Below are positions 16,736 through 26,698 of a DNA stretch of 64,000 bases, one piece after another. This DNA is from DRWZ01 sp964601505. GTDB taxonomy: Bacteria; Calescibacteriota; Calescibacteriia; Calescibacteriales; Calescibacteriaceae. The stretch is from NCBI GenBank assembly GCA_964601505.1, contig CAZRNR010000001.1:53584-117583 (forward strand), given 5' to 3'. A program made the position numbers and the translations under genes. Under the pieces are notes generated by a model. The model was not told the origin of the DNA. It saw only the letters and a list, made by a program, of their open reading frames with translations, and searched no databases. How positions within the stretch are numbered: the first letter of the stretch is position 1; each line of letters starts with the position of its first letter.

Positions 16736-18025
16736 ATGATACAGGGTGTTGAATTTTACGATTCGGAAGATATTCTTGAAGTTTATTCAGAAGATGCCTC
16801 AAGGTGGTATAAAGTTAAACCAAAGGGTGTTTTCTTCCCAAGATCTACCGAAGAAGTTTTGAAAATAGTTCAGTTTTGCTGTTCAAGGGGTGTGAGCTTG
16901 ACTCCAAGAGGGGGGGGAAGCGGGCTTACAGGTGGAGCAGTTCCAGAAAAGGATGGATTTGTAATTTCTCTTGAAAAGATGGATAAGTTTTCCTTTCAAG
17001 ATGGTATAGTTGTTTCAGAGGCTGGTGCGATTTCAGGAAGTATAGAAAGAAAGATAAACTCTTTGGGCTTTACTCTTCCTGCTCAGCCTTCAAGTTTGAA
17101 TTTCTCAACAATTGGAGGAAATGTGGCTGCAAACTCTGCAGGTTTAAGATCTATAAAATACGGCTCTATGTCAGACTATATTCTTGCAGTTGAAGTTGTT
17201 CTCCCTACAGGAAAAATAATTGAATTCCATGGGGAAGATGCAAGAATCTTTGCAGGTTCTGAAGGAATCCTAGGAATAATAGCTTCTGTGAGATTCAAGG
17301 TTGTTAAGAAGAAAAACAGAGTTGTATATACCATATTCTTGAGCTCTCCAGATCAAATTCTTGAAATCTTCAATGTTTTCAGACCTTTCAATCCTTCAGC
17401 TTTTGAGGTACTTGATGATATTTCATCATATATCGCCTTTGGGGTCAATCGCTTTTCTTTAATACTTGAGTTTGAAGAAGATTATAATGGAATCTTTGCT
17501 GAAGTAAAATCTCTAATGAATATCCTTTCGGAAAGTTTCCGATTTGACTTTGCAATTATTCCAGATACATGGGAGAGAAGAAAAAGGCTTGGTCCGGCTT
17601 TATCTAAATTCAAACCATTTAAGATAAATGAAGATGTTGTCATCCCGATTTCTTTGTTCTCATCTTATTTGCGATTTATTGAATCCTTAAGAAAAAAGAT
17701 AGATTGTATTTCTTTTGGACATCTTGGAGTAGGAATTTTGCATACTAACATTATGTTCGGAGGTGGAGAAGAAGAAACAGCTTTTGACGTTAAAAGGGAA
17801 CTATTTGATTTTATTGTCAGTATAGGTGGTTCAATAACAGGAGAGCACGGGGTTGGTATAGATAAGCTTCAGTTTGTAAAAAATGAACTTGGTGATGATT
17901 CAGTTTATTTCGTCTCAACCATAAAAAGTTTTTTTGATCCCCAAAATATACTTAATCCTGGTAAGGTTCCACGAGTTTCTTTTGGCTGTGTTGATACTTT
18001 GGATCCAAGATTTCAGAAAGTTTAG
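16736..18025 (+). CDS. FAD-linked oxidase, GlcD/D-lactate dehydrogenase type
   Basis: 429 residues. The PCMH-type FAD domain is at about 20-215: VKPKGVFFPRSTEEVLKIV, PRGGGSGLTGGAVP (FAD pyrophosphate loop), STIGGNVAANSAG and FAGSEGILGII. The C-terminal FAD-oxidase domain contains FGHLGVGILHTNI and GEHGVGIDK near the end, typical of glycolate and D-lactate dehydrogenases. The protein should oxidise a 2-hydroxy acid, but the substrate cannot be determined. No glcE/glcF (Fe-S subunit) follows; nusA is 59 bp downstream. An AGPS-like paralogue of the same superfamily is at 54129. Confidence 0.88.
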   Translation: MIQGVEFYDSEDILEVYSEDASRWYKVKPKGVFFPRSTEEVLKIVQFCCSRGVSLTPRGGGSGLTGGAVPEKDGFVISLEKMDKFSFQDGIVVSEAGAISGSIERKINSLGFTLPAQPSSLNFSTIGGNVAANSAGLRSIKYGSMSDYILAVEVVLPTGKIIEFHGEDARIFAGSEGILGIIASVRFKVVKKKNRVVYTIFLSSPDQILEIFNVFRPFNPSAFEVLDDISSYIAFGVNRFSLILEFEEDYNGIFAEVKSLMNILSESFRFDFAIIPDTWERRKRLGPALSKFKPFKINEDVVIPISLFSSYLRFIESLRKKIDCISFGHLGVGILHTNIMFGGGEEETAFDVKRELFDFIVSIGGSITGEHGVGIDKLQFVKNELGDDSVYFVSTIKSFFDPQNILNPGKVPRVSFGCVDTLDPRFQKV

Positions 18026-18084
18026 AATTAGCTATAATCTTTTTTATTTTCATTATATTTAATTTCTTCTTCGGAGGATTAATT

Positions 18085-19449
18085 ATGGCAAGAAAGATAG
18101 AACTAAAGGTTAGAGAGGCTCCTGCAGAACCTCTGAAGATATCTTTGAAGTCTATCTGTGAAGAGAGGGACATAAGTAAGGAGAAACTTGTTGATTATCT
18201 CAAAGATATACTCAAGACTGTTGCTTATGAAATAAAAGGAGAAGGTCAATATGAAGTTACGTTTGATGAGCAGAATGATTCATTTACTCTTGTCAGAAAA
18301 AAAATTGTTGTTTCGGAGGTAAAAGATCCGAGGAATGAGATACATATAGATGAGGCTCGCAAGGTGGACCCTTCAGCTGAGGTAGGAGATGAAGCTCTTG
18401 AGGTGATACCTTTTTCTTCTCTTGGAAGAAGGGGAGCAGCTAGGTCAAAATTCCTACTTGAAAAATTGATATCTGAGGGGGTTGAGGAAACCATATTTGA
18501 GGAATATTCTAAAAAGAAGGGGATGCTTATAACTGGTATAGTAAAAAAAGTTGAGTTTGATAGAATAACAAGGAAGAAGGTGATATATGTAGATCTTGGA
18601 AGAAATCACATTGGTGTTCTACCTCCAGAAGAAATGCTCCCTCAGGATGCAATGAAGCTAAGAGAAGGAGATAGTTTGAAGGCTGTTATAAAGGATGTGA
18701 GAAAGAAAGAACACGGAAAAACTTTCAGGACAGAAATAATACTTTCAAGAGCTGATAATAAGTTTCTTGAGGAAATAGTCAAGAAAAATGTTACAGAAGT
18801 TGAGCAAGGCATAATAAAGATAAGAGCAGTTGCTAGGAAAGCTGGTGTCAGATCAAAAATAATGGTTTATTCAGATGACCCGAGTATAGATCCTGTTGGC
18901 ACTTGTGTTGGAGTGAAGGGAATAAGAATAAAAAATATAGTTCAGGAACTTGGTGGCGAGAGAGTTGATATAATTCCTTGGGATACAGATATGCAAAAGC
19001 TTGTTATGAATGCACTTGGGATAAATAAAGTTACTGCTATGTTTTTGACGAAATTTGATTCCCAGCGTGAAGCTATAGTTGTTGTCCCTGATGATATTTT
19101 GGCTTTGGCAGTTGGAAGAGGTGGAGTAAATGTTAAGCTCGCTTCGGAACTGCTTGGCATAAGAATAAGAGTCAGAAGTGAATCCGAAAGGGAGAAAATA
19201 AAGGAAATGCTTCCCGATTTCTTCCAAAAGATAGGAATTACAGATAAGCAAGCACAAATAATGTGGGATGTCGGAATAAGAACTATAGAAGATATAGCTC
19301 TTGGAACTTACGAGAAGCTTATGAATATTCCTGGGATGACTGAACAGGAGGCAAAGAGGGTTTGGCAGGAGGCAAAAAAGCTATATTTTGAGAGACTCAG
19401 AGAAGAAAGATCGGAGGAGAAAAAGCAACCAGAAATAAATGAAGATTGA
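18085..19449 (+). CDS. nusA: transcription termination/antitermination factor NusA
   Basis: 454 residues. The order is: N-terminal polymerase-binding domain (about 10-140), S1 domain (about 145-212, MLITGIVKKVE), KH1 (VARKAGVRSKIMVYS, DPVGTCVGVKG) and KH2 (VVVPDDILALAVGRGGVNVKLA). A helix-hairpin-helix-like C-terminal region is at about 380-440, and an acidic tail ends the protein. SD TCGGAGGA at 18071-18078 precedes the ATG. It is placed just upstream of rho, so two termination factors are neighbours. The usual rimP-nusA-infB operon order is absent here. Confidence 0.96.
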   Translation: MARKIELKVREAPAEPLKISLKSICEERDISKEKLVDYLKDILKTVAYEIKGEGQYEVTFDEQNDSFTLVRKKIVVSEVKDPRNEIHIDEARKVDPSAEVGDEALEVIPFSSLGRRGAARSKFLLEKLISEGVEETIFEEYSKKKGMLITGIVKKVEFDRITRKKVIYVDLGRNHIGVLPPEEMLPQDAMKLREGDSLKAVIKDVRKKEHGKTFRTEIILSRADNKFLEEIVKKNVTEVEQGIIKIRAVARKAGVRSKIMVYSDDPSIDPVGTCVGVKGIRIKNIVQELGGERVDIIPWDTDMQKLVMNALGINKVTAMFLTKFDSQREAIVVVPDDILALAVGRGGVNVKLASELLGIRIRVRSESEREKIKEMLPDFFQKIGITDKQAQIMWDVGIRTIEDIALGTYEKLMNIPGMTEQEAKRVWQEAKKLYFERLREERSEEKKQPEINED

Positions 19450-19595
19450 GTCTTAAGCAAAATTAATCGTAAAATTGTATTTTTGTTTTTCTGATTATTA
19501 AAATAACTTGGAGCATTTTTATAATTTTTATTTGAGAAATGATGACATAAAGTTTATTATATCATAAACTATTTAGAAATTTTAGAATGGCCTAC

Positions 19596-19618
19596 AATTC
19601 CATCATTTTGGTGGAATT
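19596..19618 (+). promoter_or_regulatory. hairpin in the rho leader
   Basis: AATTCCATC (19596-19604) pairs with GGTGGAATT (19610-19618) around the loop ATTTT, a 9-bp stem including one G-U pair. It lies 55 bp before the rho ATG and is followed after a gap by a U-rich stretch. rho genes are commonly autoregulated through their leader, so a structural role is possible, but a stem of this size is not rare by chance in this window. Confidence 0.35.
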
Positions 19619-19672
19619 AGGTCTGTATATAAGTTTTTTTTCTTCATTATTTTTTACTGTCGTTTCGATGCC

Positions 19673-21421
19673 ATGCCAAGGAAGAAAAAAGAAGAAAATG
19701 AAGTTGAAACCCAGAGGAAATTAAGAAGGAAGAAAAAAGGCGAGGTTCAATCAGTTGAGCAGGATTCTCAGAAACATTCGGAGGAAGTATCTCAAGAAGT
19801 CCTTGAAAAGTTCGCGGATGAAATTATTGCTGAACCTAAAAAGGATGACCTTTTCGAATATAGCGAACTTATAACTCAGTCAGGAGAGATTGATTATTCT
19901 GATGTTCAACCAGAGTATGAGGAAAAGAAGGAAATAGAAAGTGATGAGAAAGAAGTTGAGGAATTTGGTAGCGTTGATACAATTCAGGCGGAGCAAGAGA
20001 TAAAAGAAGAAAAAAAGGCAGACGAACAATTGACGTTGGAGGAAGCTTCTGAGAAGCAGAGATTGAAGAGGAAAAAAATTATTCCTTCCAGACTGAAGGA
20101 AATTGTCGATTATGAGGCAGAAAATCAGCCATATGTGCTTCTGAATAATGTAAGCTCAAAAACAATTTCCGAACTTATAAAGTTAGCTTACGATATCGAA
20201 ATACCAAATCCTTCTTCCATGAGAAAGCAAGAGATTATAACTGAGATAATGATGCGTGCTTATTCCGATTATGGGATAAAGCTGTATGCGGAAGGAATTT
20301 TTCAACAAATAGATTCTGGTGTCGGGTTTTTACGATTGTCTCATAATAATTACCTTCAATCATCTGACGATGTCTTTGTATCAAAACAAATCATCAAGAA
20401 ATATGGTCTTAGAAGCGGAGACGTTGTTTTTGGTGAGATAAGGCCTCCAGAGGATGAGAACAAAGGTAAATATTTTTCTCTGCAAGCTGTAAAAAGTATA
20501 AATTTTTCTGATCCTTGGAAGTCAAAGGAAAGAACGCTCTTTGAAAACCTTATACCTTATTATCCAACAAAAAAATTTGATCTAGATATTCAATTTGATT
20601 CTGATATATCGTGTAGAGTGGTAGATATAATTGCTCCAATTGGTAAAGGACAAAGAGGTCTTGTTGTTTCTCCACCTCGTGCTGGAAAAACTATGCTAAT
20701 GCAGAACTTAGCAAAATCTATAATCACAAATCATCCTGATGTTTTTATGATAGTCCTGCTTATAGATGAGCGACCTGAGGAGGTTACGGACTGGAAAAAA
20801 AACATACTCAACAGATTCAAAGATAGAAACATAGAAGTTGTAGCTGCTACTTTTGATGAAAAACCCGAGATACACATAAAGGTTGCAGAAATAGTCCTTA
20901 CAAAAGCTAAAAGATTAGTTGAGTATAAGTATGATGTTGTAGTATTCCTTGATTCAATTACACGGCTTACCAGAGCTTACAATCAGTATATTCCTTCTTC
21001 TGGTAAAGTCCTAACTGGAGGTATAGATTCCGCTGCTTTGCAGTTCCCCAAAAAGTTTTTTGGTGCTGCAAGAGCAATAGAAGGTGGAGGTTCTCTCACA
21101 ATAATTGCAACTTGTCTTATAGATACTGGCTCACGAATGGATGAAGTTATATTTGAAGAGTTCAAAGGAACAGGAAATATGGAAATATACCTTGATAGAA
21201 GAATAGCAGAAAAAAGAATATTCCCAGCAATAGATGTTCATAGATCTGGTACGAGAAAAGAAGAATTACTCATACATCCGGATCACCTTCCAAAAATATG
21301 GCTTCTTAGAAAGGTTCTGCAGCCGATGACTACCATTGATGCTATGGAGCTTTTGCATGAGAAGATTTCACAGACTAAAAACAATAACGAATTCTTTCAA
21401 CTTATCCTCTCTGGCGGGTAG
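19673..21421 (+). CDS. rho: transcription termination factor Rho with long N-terminal extension
   Basis: 582 residues against about 420 in E. coli. Residues 1 to about 145 are a Lys/Arg/Glu-rich, apparently disordered extension (starts MPRKKKEENEVETQRKLRRK). They are followed by the Rho N-domain and the RNA-binding CSD (GVGFLRLSHNNYLQSSDDVFV, about 220-240). The ATPase has PPRAGKTM at about 334-341, LLIDERPEEVTDW and DSITRLTRAYN, all intact. It is an RNA-dependent hexameric helicase that ends transcripts, fitting the lack of good intrinsic terminators in the window. Its last 25 nt overlap the convergent 5-FCL gene. Confidence 0.97.
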   Translation: MPRKKKEENEVETQRKLRRKKKGEVQSVEQDSQKHSEEVSQEVLEKFADEIIAEPKKDDLFEYSELITQSGEIDYSDVQPEYEEKKEIESDEKEVEEFGSVDTIQAEQEIKEEKKADEQLTLEEASEKQRLKRKKIIPSRLKEIVDYEAENQPYVLLNNVSSKTISELIKLAYDIEIPNPSSMRKQEIITEIMMRAYSDYGIKLYAEGIFQQIDSGVGFLRLSHNNYLQSSDDVFVSKQIIKKYGLRSGDVVFGEIRPPEDENKGKYFSLQAVKSINFSDPWKSKERTLFENLIPYYPTKKFDLDIQFDSDISCRVVDIIAPIGKGQRGLVVSPPRAGKTMLMQNLAKSIITNHPDVFMIVLLIDERPEEVTDWKKNILNRFKDRNIEVVAATFDEKPEIHIKVAEIVLTKAKRLVEYKYDVVVFLDSITRLTRAYNQYIPSSGKVLTGGIDSAALQFPKKFFGAARAIEGGGSLTIIATCLIDTGSRMDEVIFEEFKGTGNMEIYLDRRIAEKRIFPAIDVHRSGTRKEELLIHPDHLPKIWLLRKVLQPMTTIDAMELLHEKISQTKNNNEFFQLILSGG

Positions 21422-22008
21422 AATTGAATACTATTGGTTGATATATCTATTGAATATATCTCCGTGAAGATCTTTTGGACAAATATATCATTTGCTTTTT
21501 CATAAGGGATTTTTTCAAAAACCTGAAAGCTCCAAGACAATGCGAATATCTGGGCATCTGGTCTTCTCTCTACTAGAATTCTGTCATAATAACCTTTTCC
21601 ATATCCTATCCTGAAACCTCTTGTATCAAAAAGTAATCCCGGAACTAAAAAAAGATCTATTTTATCTATTCCGACTTTGATTTCCGAAACAGGCTCAGGT
21701 ATTCTATATTTACCTTCTTTGAGTCTGCCTGTGTATAAAAAGAACTCTATTCTGTCTTCAGAGACTACTTTAGGTAAAAATATTTTTTTCTCATTTTGAT
21801 TTAGTATTAAATATGTATCAGGTTCTCCATTAGTTCCAACAAAGCATGCTATGTTCTTACTTCTTTCAAATTCCTCAGTTCTTATTACTTGTCTTTGAAT
21901 ATTATATGACATAAGCTTTGTGAATTCTTTTGACAGAGTTTTTCTTATTTGTATCATAAACTTTCTTGCTTCATCAATGTTTTTAAATGGGAACTCCTGA
22001 ATCTTCAT
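21397..22008 (-). CDS. 5-formyltetrahydrofolate cyclo-ligase
   Basis: 203 residues. The enzyme converts 5-formyl-THF to 5,10-methenyl-THF with ATP. The family signatures are a C-terminal LVPGLLFDTRGFRIGYGKGYYDR (cited in part: RGFRIGYGKGYYDR, about 131-144), IACFVGTNGEPDT and VSEIKVGIDKIDLFLVPG, while the basic N-terminal helix carries RKTLSKEF. It follows the acylphosphatase gene by 11 bp. The 3' end overlaps rho by 25 nt in convergent orientation. Confidence 0.9.
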   Translation of the reverse strand: MKIQEFPFKNIDEARKFMIQIRKTLSKEFTKLMSYNIQRQVIRTEEFERSKNIACFVGTNGEPDTYLILNQNEKKIFLPKVVSEDRIEFFLYTGRLKEGKYRIPEPVSEIKVGIDKIDLFLVPGLLFDTRGFRIGYGKGYYDRILVERRPDAQIFALSWSFQVFEKIPYEKANDIFVQKIFTEIYSIDISTNSIQFYPPERIS

Positions 22009-22019
22009 AGTGTTCTATA

Positions 22020-22295
22020 TCAGTATTCTATTTTAAACTCTTTGAATTTTCCTGAGAATTCTTCTATTTTGTGCTCAACTTGACTGACAACAGCTCCCGG
22101 CGGACCTTTTTTAGACCATTCAAGTAGAGCCATTAGATCTCTTTCTTCGCCTTCAGCAACAATTTCTACTTCACCAGTTTGAAGATTTTTTATATACCCT
22201 GTGAGCTTCAAAATTCTTGCTTGTCTCAGTGTGCTTGCTCTAAAGCCTACACCCTGAACTATTCCCGAAACTTTTATATATATTCTCTTTTTCAT
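22020..22295 (-). CDS. acyP: acylphosphatase
   Basis: 91 residues, typical length. The catalytic loop VQGVGFRAS (about 14-22) holds the essential Arg, and the essential Asn is in GYIKNL (about 34-39). GEVEIVAEGE and PPGAVVSQVE complete the family pattern. It hydrolyses carboxyl-phosphate bonds such as acetyl phosphate. First gene of a two-gene unit with the 5-FCL gene. Such small, compact proteins are common in thermophiles. Confidence 0.95.
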   Translation of the reverse strand: MKKRIYIKVSGIVQGVGFRASTLRQARILKLTGYIKNLQTGEVEIVAEGEERDLMALLEWSKKGPPGAVVSQVEHKIEEFSGKFKEFKIEY

Positions 22296-22548
22296 ATGAT
22301 AAATAAATGCGTAATAAAAATAAGTTTGATTAGATAAAAAATTGTTGATTTATAATAATTATAATTTTTTGATATTGTATAATTTAGGAGAAAATAAATC
22401 TATAAGTAAATCTTGTAGAATAGTAGTTTTATATATAATCTCAACTCTATAATTGTTTTGTTATGTTTTATTGTTTAGAAAATCAAACATAAAATTAAAG
22501 TTGAGAATTTATCAATTTAATTTGAACTTATTAGGAGGTGTGTATTTA

Positions 22549-23820
22549 ATGGATAAGGCGAAAAAGAAAGGTAAAGTTTTACTTGTTCTGGGAGCTCAGT
22601 GGGGAGATGAAGGGAAGGGGAAGATAGTAGATGCTTTGTCTAAATTTTTTGATTACTCTGTTAGATTTCAGGGGGGGCCAAACGCTGGTCATACTGTAAT
22701 ATTTAATGGGAAAAAAGTTATTTTTCATACTATACCTTCGGGAATACTTCAAGAAAACTGTTCAGCTGTTGTATCAAATGGTGTTCTGATAGATGTGGAT
22801 GTCTTTAGGAACGAGATTGAATCTATTAAAAGATTAGGACTGAAATTTGATGGAAGACTTTTTATTTCTCCTCTGTGTCATCTCATACTTGAATTTCACA
22901 AGGCACTTGATTCTGCTATAGATAAAAGATCTAACATAGGTACAACAAAGATGGGGATAGGTCCTTCTGTTGAATTCAAGGTATTACGCAAAGGCATAAG
23001 GATAAAAGATATATTCTCAAAAAGTCTGAGGGATAAATTAAAAGATATTCTTGATTATGCAAAGTGTATCTATTCATCTCTTGGAGAGAGCTTATCCGAT
23101 GATCAAAATTATTTTGATTATCTTAGGGTAGAGGAGAAATTGCTTCGATTCGGTGAGTTCATAGAAAATTTCTTAGCTGAAACAGATTTGCTTCTTAAAA
23201 GAGAAATCTATAACGGGAAAAATGTTCTTCTTGAGGGAGCTCAGGGGATACTCCTTGATCTTGATTTTGGAAGTTATCCATTTGTAACTTCTACGAATAC
23301 TACTCCGGGGGGAGCACTTGTTGGAACCGGGCTTGGACCAAAAGATATAGATATGGTTCTTGGTGTTTCAAAGTCATATACTACACGTGTTGGGTCGGGA
23401 TACTTCCCCTCAGAAATAAAGGATGCTAAGCTGTCTCAGAGGCTCAGAGAGATTGGCCATGAGTACGGTGCCACAACTGGTAGGCCAAGAAGAGTTGGTT
23501 GGCTTGACATACCTATACTTAAATACTCAATAAGGATAGGTAGTATTGATTGTGTCGCTATAACTAAAATAGATACTCTTGAAAAATTTGGAAAAGCATT
23601 TTTGGTTGAAAAATATAAAGTGAATGATAAAATATATGAGGAGTTTTCTCCAACTATGGATGTTGAAAACATCCAAACTGTTCTGAGAGAATTTAAAATT
23701 TCTGATATAAAAAAAATCTTTGAAGATATGACAGGTGTTAAGAATGTTATAAGATCATATGGACCTGATAGAGAAAATATTGAGTTTGATGAAAGTTTTT
23801 ATTCTTTTCTGGTCTCTTGA
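22549..23820 (+). CDS. purA: adenylosuccinate synthetase
   Basis: 423 residues. It joins IMP and aspartate using GTP in AMP synthesis. GAQWGDEGKGKIVD (about 14-27) is the GTP loop, followed by GGPNAGHTV, GTTKMGIGP, LEGAQGILLDLDFG and the C-terminal VTSTNTTPGGA. The start is fixed by SD AGGAGG at 22533-22538; the frame is open further upstream but with no family-like sequence. The 3' end overlaps the omp85 gene by about 32 nt, so those two are coupled. guaB (56549) supplies the other purine branch. Confidence 0.97.
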   Translation: MDKAKKKGKVLLVLGAQWGDEGKGKIVDALSKFFDYSVRFQGGPNAGHTVIFNGKKVIFHTIPSGILQENCSAVVSNGVLIDVDVFRNEIESIKRLGLKFDGRLFISPLCHLILEFHKALDSAIDKRSNIGTTKMGIGPSVEFKVLRKGIRIKDIFSKSLRDKLKDILDYAKCIYSSLGESLSDDQNYFDYLRVEEKLLRFGEFIENFLAETDLLLKREIYNGKNVLLEGAQGILLDLDFGSYPFVTSTNTTPGGALVGTGLGPKDIDMVLGVSKSYTTRVGSGYFPSEIKDAKLSQRLREIGHEYGATTGRPRRVGWLDIPILKYSIRIGSIDCVAITKIDTLEKFGKAFLVEKYKVNDKIYEEFSPTMDVENIQTVLREFKISDIKKIFEDMTGVKNVIRSYGPDRENIEFDESFYSFLVS

Positions 23821-26425
23821 ATTCTTTTTGTTTTACGTCCATTCCCTGTATGCCTGTAATTTTAATGTCTACATATCTGAAAGAAAAATAGATTGTGAAA
23901 GAAATCAATTTGAATTGCAGTTGTGTTCAATACTAGCTACTTGTCCCTCTGTTTATCAAATAAATCAAATACTCAAAGCACTTTATCAATCAGATATAAT
24001 AGGGGATTTTACATTAACGTTTTCTGACTCAACAACATCAATATATATAAATCCGATCATAAAGTTATCAGATATAGAGGTTTCTGGTAGAATTCCTGCA
24101 GATATAAGTGGAAGATTGAAAGATTTTATCATGGGTAGAAGATTTAAGGGAGAAAATGATATAAAAAATGTATGTGAAGATTTTCTCGTTCAGGAGGGAG
24201 TTTTTGAGCCAAGATGTATTTTTAAGATATCGGATGCGAAAGCTCATATTGAAGTATCAGGAAATATAGAAACTATCAGAGATATAAAAGTTTCCGTTGA
24301 AGATGAATCTTTTGAGAAGAATATTTTAAAGATATTGCGAAAATATGAACAAAGAAGGTTTTTTCCAGCATTGCTTCAAGATATAAGAAAAAATGTATCA
24401 TATGTTTTGAGAAAATCCGGATACATGCAACCAGATATAAATATATACTTTGAATCAGGAACTATTTACTGTAATCTGAAGCTGGGTAAAAAATATGCTA
24501 TCTTCTTGAACTCGGATCTTGGAGAAAAATTTGATTTGTATGAAGACGAGATAATTAAAGAAATAATTGAAAATTTCACCGGAGATTTCTCACAATATTC
24601 TCTAAAACTTTTTCTTGAAAATTATTTGAAGGTAAAGAATATACCATATCAAGTAATTTCAGTTTCAGAGATTGTGTTAGACGAACAGATTTCTGCTGTG
24701 AATATATCAATAAAATCTCCAAAAATGTTCTACTTGGATAGATTCAGAATTGAGGGACTGAAAAGACTTGATGAATCAGATATAAAAAAATATATAGGTA
24801 TCAATGAGAAAAACATAATAACATTTTTTAATCCAAGACATGCTCTTTATCAGGAGAAGCAGATAGATACCTTCATTTCAAGGATTTATGAATTCGCAAG
24901 ATCAAAGGGATTTTTTGATTTTAAAATTATAGATGTTCAAAAGAAATTTTCACTTGATTCTTTGAGCGTTTTGGTTTTCGTTGAAGAAGGTGACAGAGCT
25001 GTTATAGATAGTATATCTTTCGAGAATTTCCCAGAAGATGTGAGTAAAAAATTGGAAATACCGAAAACTCCTTTTTTCTACGACAGAGAGTTTTTAAAGA
25101 ATTTTAAGTCGGACATTGAGATGATATCCAGGGAATATACATCTGAGAATTTTGAAGTAGAAATCTATGAAGATTGGAAAACAAAAAAACTTGTGGACAT
25201 CTCATTTGTATATATAGGAGAAAAAAGAGCTGACCTTACGAAATATTTTTTTGCTGATTCTAGAACAGATCATACCTTCCTGAAGAATATGGTTGATCTT
25301 AAAGAGGGAGATATAATTACTCTGAATAATATTGAAAAAGCTTACGATAATCTTAATGGCATAAAGTATTTTGACAGTGTGAATATAAAATCTTATCCCG
25401 TTTCTCTGAGATCTTCTGAGAGAGAATCTCTTCTGGTATTAGGTGCTTATGAGGGGAAACTAAATGAATTGGGAGTTTCTGGTGGATTATCTTCTGTTGA
25501 AGGTATAAGAGGGTCATTAGATTTTACAAAGAGAAACATATATTACTGGGGACTTGACCTGTTATTTAGTATTAGTTCAGCTTACTGGATCTTCCCTTTT
25601 GGAAGAGATATTGGGCTTACTTTCTTGGGTTTTAGATCTGAGATTATAAGGAGAAGATTGATAATAAAATCTGATGTTTCTCTAACATTCTATCCGAAGT
25701 ATGAAAGCACGTTCTTGTATAATGTTCAGAGCCCTTTTTATTTATCTTTGAATATTTCAAGGGAAATTTCACCATTTAAGCTCTCGCTTTCTTTTCTTTT
25801 CAATTCAAGAATGATTAGGTCCTGGCAGGGGTTTTCTGGAAGACCGGAATTGCCAAACCTAAAAAATATATTTACAATCTCGCAAAGTGTATATTTTAAA
25901 AAATCTTATCTGTTCGCATCTATCAAAAATGATGTTATAATGCCTCTCAAAGGTGTTTCTGATAAATTAGACTTTTCTCTTGAATTTTATAGATTCAGAC
26001 AACTTTGGGGAATAGGTTTTGTTTCATCTCTTGCTAGAATATTCTCCTCAGATATTCTTTCTGTTCCTGTTGAAAATAGATTTTTTCTTGGAGGTTCTAG
26101 GGGACCCAGGGGATACAAGGAAATGTCGATATATTCTGATATATTCCCAGAAAATGTACAATTGATAAGAAAAAAATCTTTGAACAAGATACTTTTTATG
26201 TCTGAGCTTTTTTCTCCGAAAGTTTCATTTTTTAGAGCTTATGTATTTTTTGACATAGGTTCAGTTTTTCATGATTCACAAAGTCTGAAAATTTTCAGAG
26301 GTGTTGGACCAGGAATCTTTTTGGAAACTCCATTTGGAGCTTTCCGATTTGAATTGGGATACGGATTTGAGAAAAAGTCGCTTATTGTTCATTTTTCTTT
26401 CGGACTTAACAGATTTACCCTGTAG
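23789..26425 (+). CDS. bamA: Omp85-family outer membrane assembly protein (BamA/TamA type)
   Basis: 878 residues from the ATG at 23789, which starts a signal-peptide-like segment MKVFILFWSLEFFLFYVHS ending near SLYA. An earlier in-frame ATG exists at 23759. Residues about 30-490 hold repeated beta-alpha-alpha-beta segments consistent with POTRA domains (for example FYLDRFRIEGLKRLDESDI, INFEEGDRAVIDSISF-like block). The C-terminal 380 residues are a barrel with the Omp85 loop-6 motif FFLGGSRGPRGYKE and a last strand ending FSFGLNRFTL. It folds outer-membrane proteins. BamA versus TamA cannot be decided; it is the only copy in the window. Confidence 0.86.
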   Translation: MKVFILFWSLEFFLFYVHSLYACNFNVYISERKIDCERNQFELQLCSILATCPSVYQINQILKALYQSDIIGDFTLTFSDSTTSIYINPIIKLSDIEVSGRIPADISGRLKDFIMGRRFKGENDIKNVCEDFLVQEGVFEPRCIFKISDAKAHIEVSGNIETIRDIKVSVEDESFEKNILKILRKYEQRRFFPALLQDIRKNVSYVLRKSGYMQPDINIYFESGTIYCNLKLGKKYAIFLNSDLGEKFDLYEDEIIKEIIENFTGDFSQYSLKLFLENYLKVKNIPYQVISVSEIVLDEQISAVNISIKSPKMFYLDRFRIEGLKRLDESDIKKYIGINEKNIITFFNPRHALYQEKQIDTFISRIYEFARSKGFFDFKIIDVQKKFSLDSLSVLVFVEEGDRAVIDSISFENFPEDVSKKLEIPKTPFFYDREFLKNFKSDIEMISREYTSENFEVEIYEDWKTKKLVDISFVYIGEKRADLTKYFFADSRTDHTFLKNMVDLKEGDIITLNNIEKAYDNLNGIKYFDSVNIKSYPVSLRSSERESLLVLGAYEGKLNELGVSGGLSSVEGIRGSLDFTKRNIYYWGLDLLFSISSAYWIFPFGRDIGLTFLGFRSEIIRRRLIIKSDVSLTFYPKYESTFLYNVQSPFYLSLNISREISPFKLSLSFLFNSRMIRSWQGFSGRPELPNLKNIFTISQSVYFKKSYLFASIKNDVIMPLKGVSDKLDFSLEFYRFRQLWGIGFVSSLARIFSSDILSVPVENRFFLGGSRGPRGYKEMSIYSDIFPENVQLIRKKSLNKILFMSELFSPKVSFFRAYVFFDIGSVFHDSQSLKIFRGVGPGIFLETPFGAFRFELGYGFEKKSLIVHFSFGLNRFTL

Positions 26426-26698
26426 TATTGATTTTTGATTCTGTAGAATCAGTTAGATCAGTTTTGGAACATAATTCAATTAGTTGGATTTCTAAATTTA
26501 TATATATTATTAAAATAAGGCGTTTTTCGGCTTAGGAAATTATGTCTATTATGTAGATTATTACTGATAATATCTCTATAGAAAAAATTTTGACCGAAAG
26601 AGAATTTTTGTGTGTTAGCACATTAGATTTTATATGATAACAGAAACAGAAAGATTTGGAAATGGAGAAGAGCGGATAAGATGCAGGAGATTCCGAAA

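Noticed and set aside
295..26630. The 16-mer TTAGCACATTAGATTT occurs at 295-310 and 26615-26630
   Set aside because: At this base composition a few exact 16-mer repeats are expected in 64 kb, and no longer match or structure goes with it.
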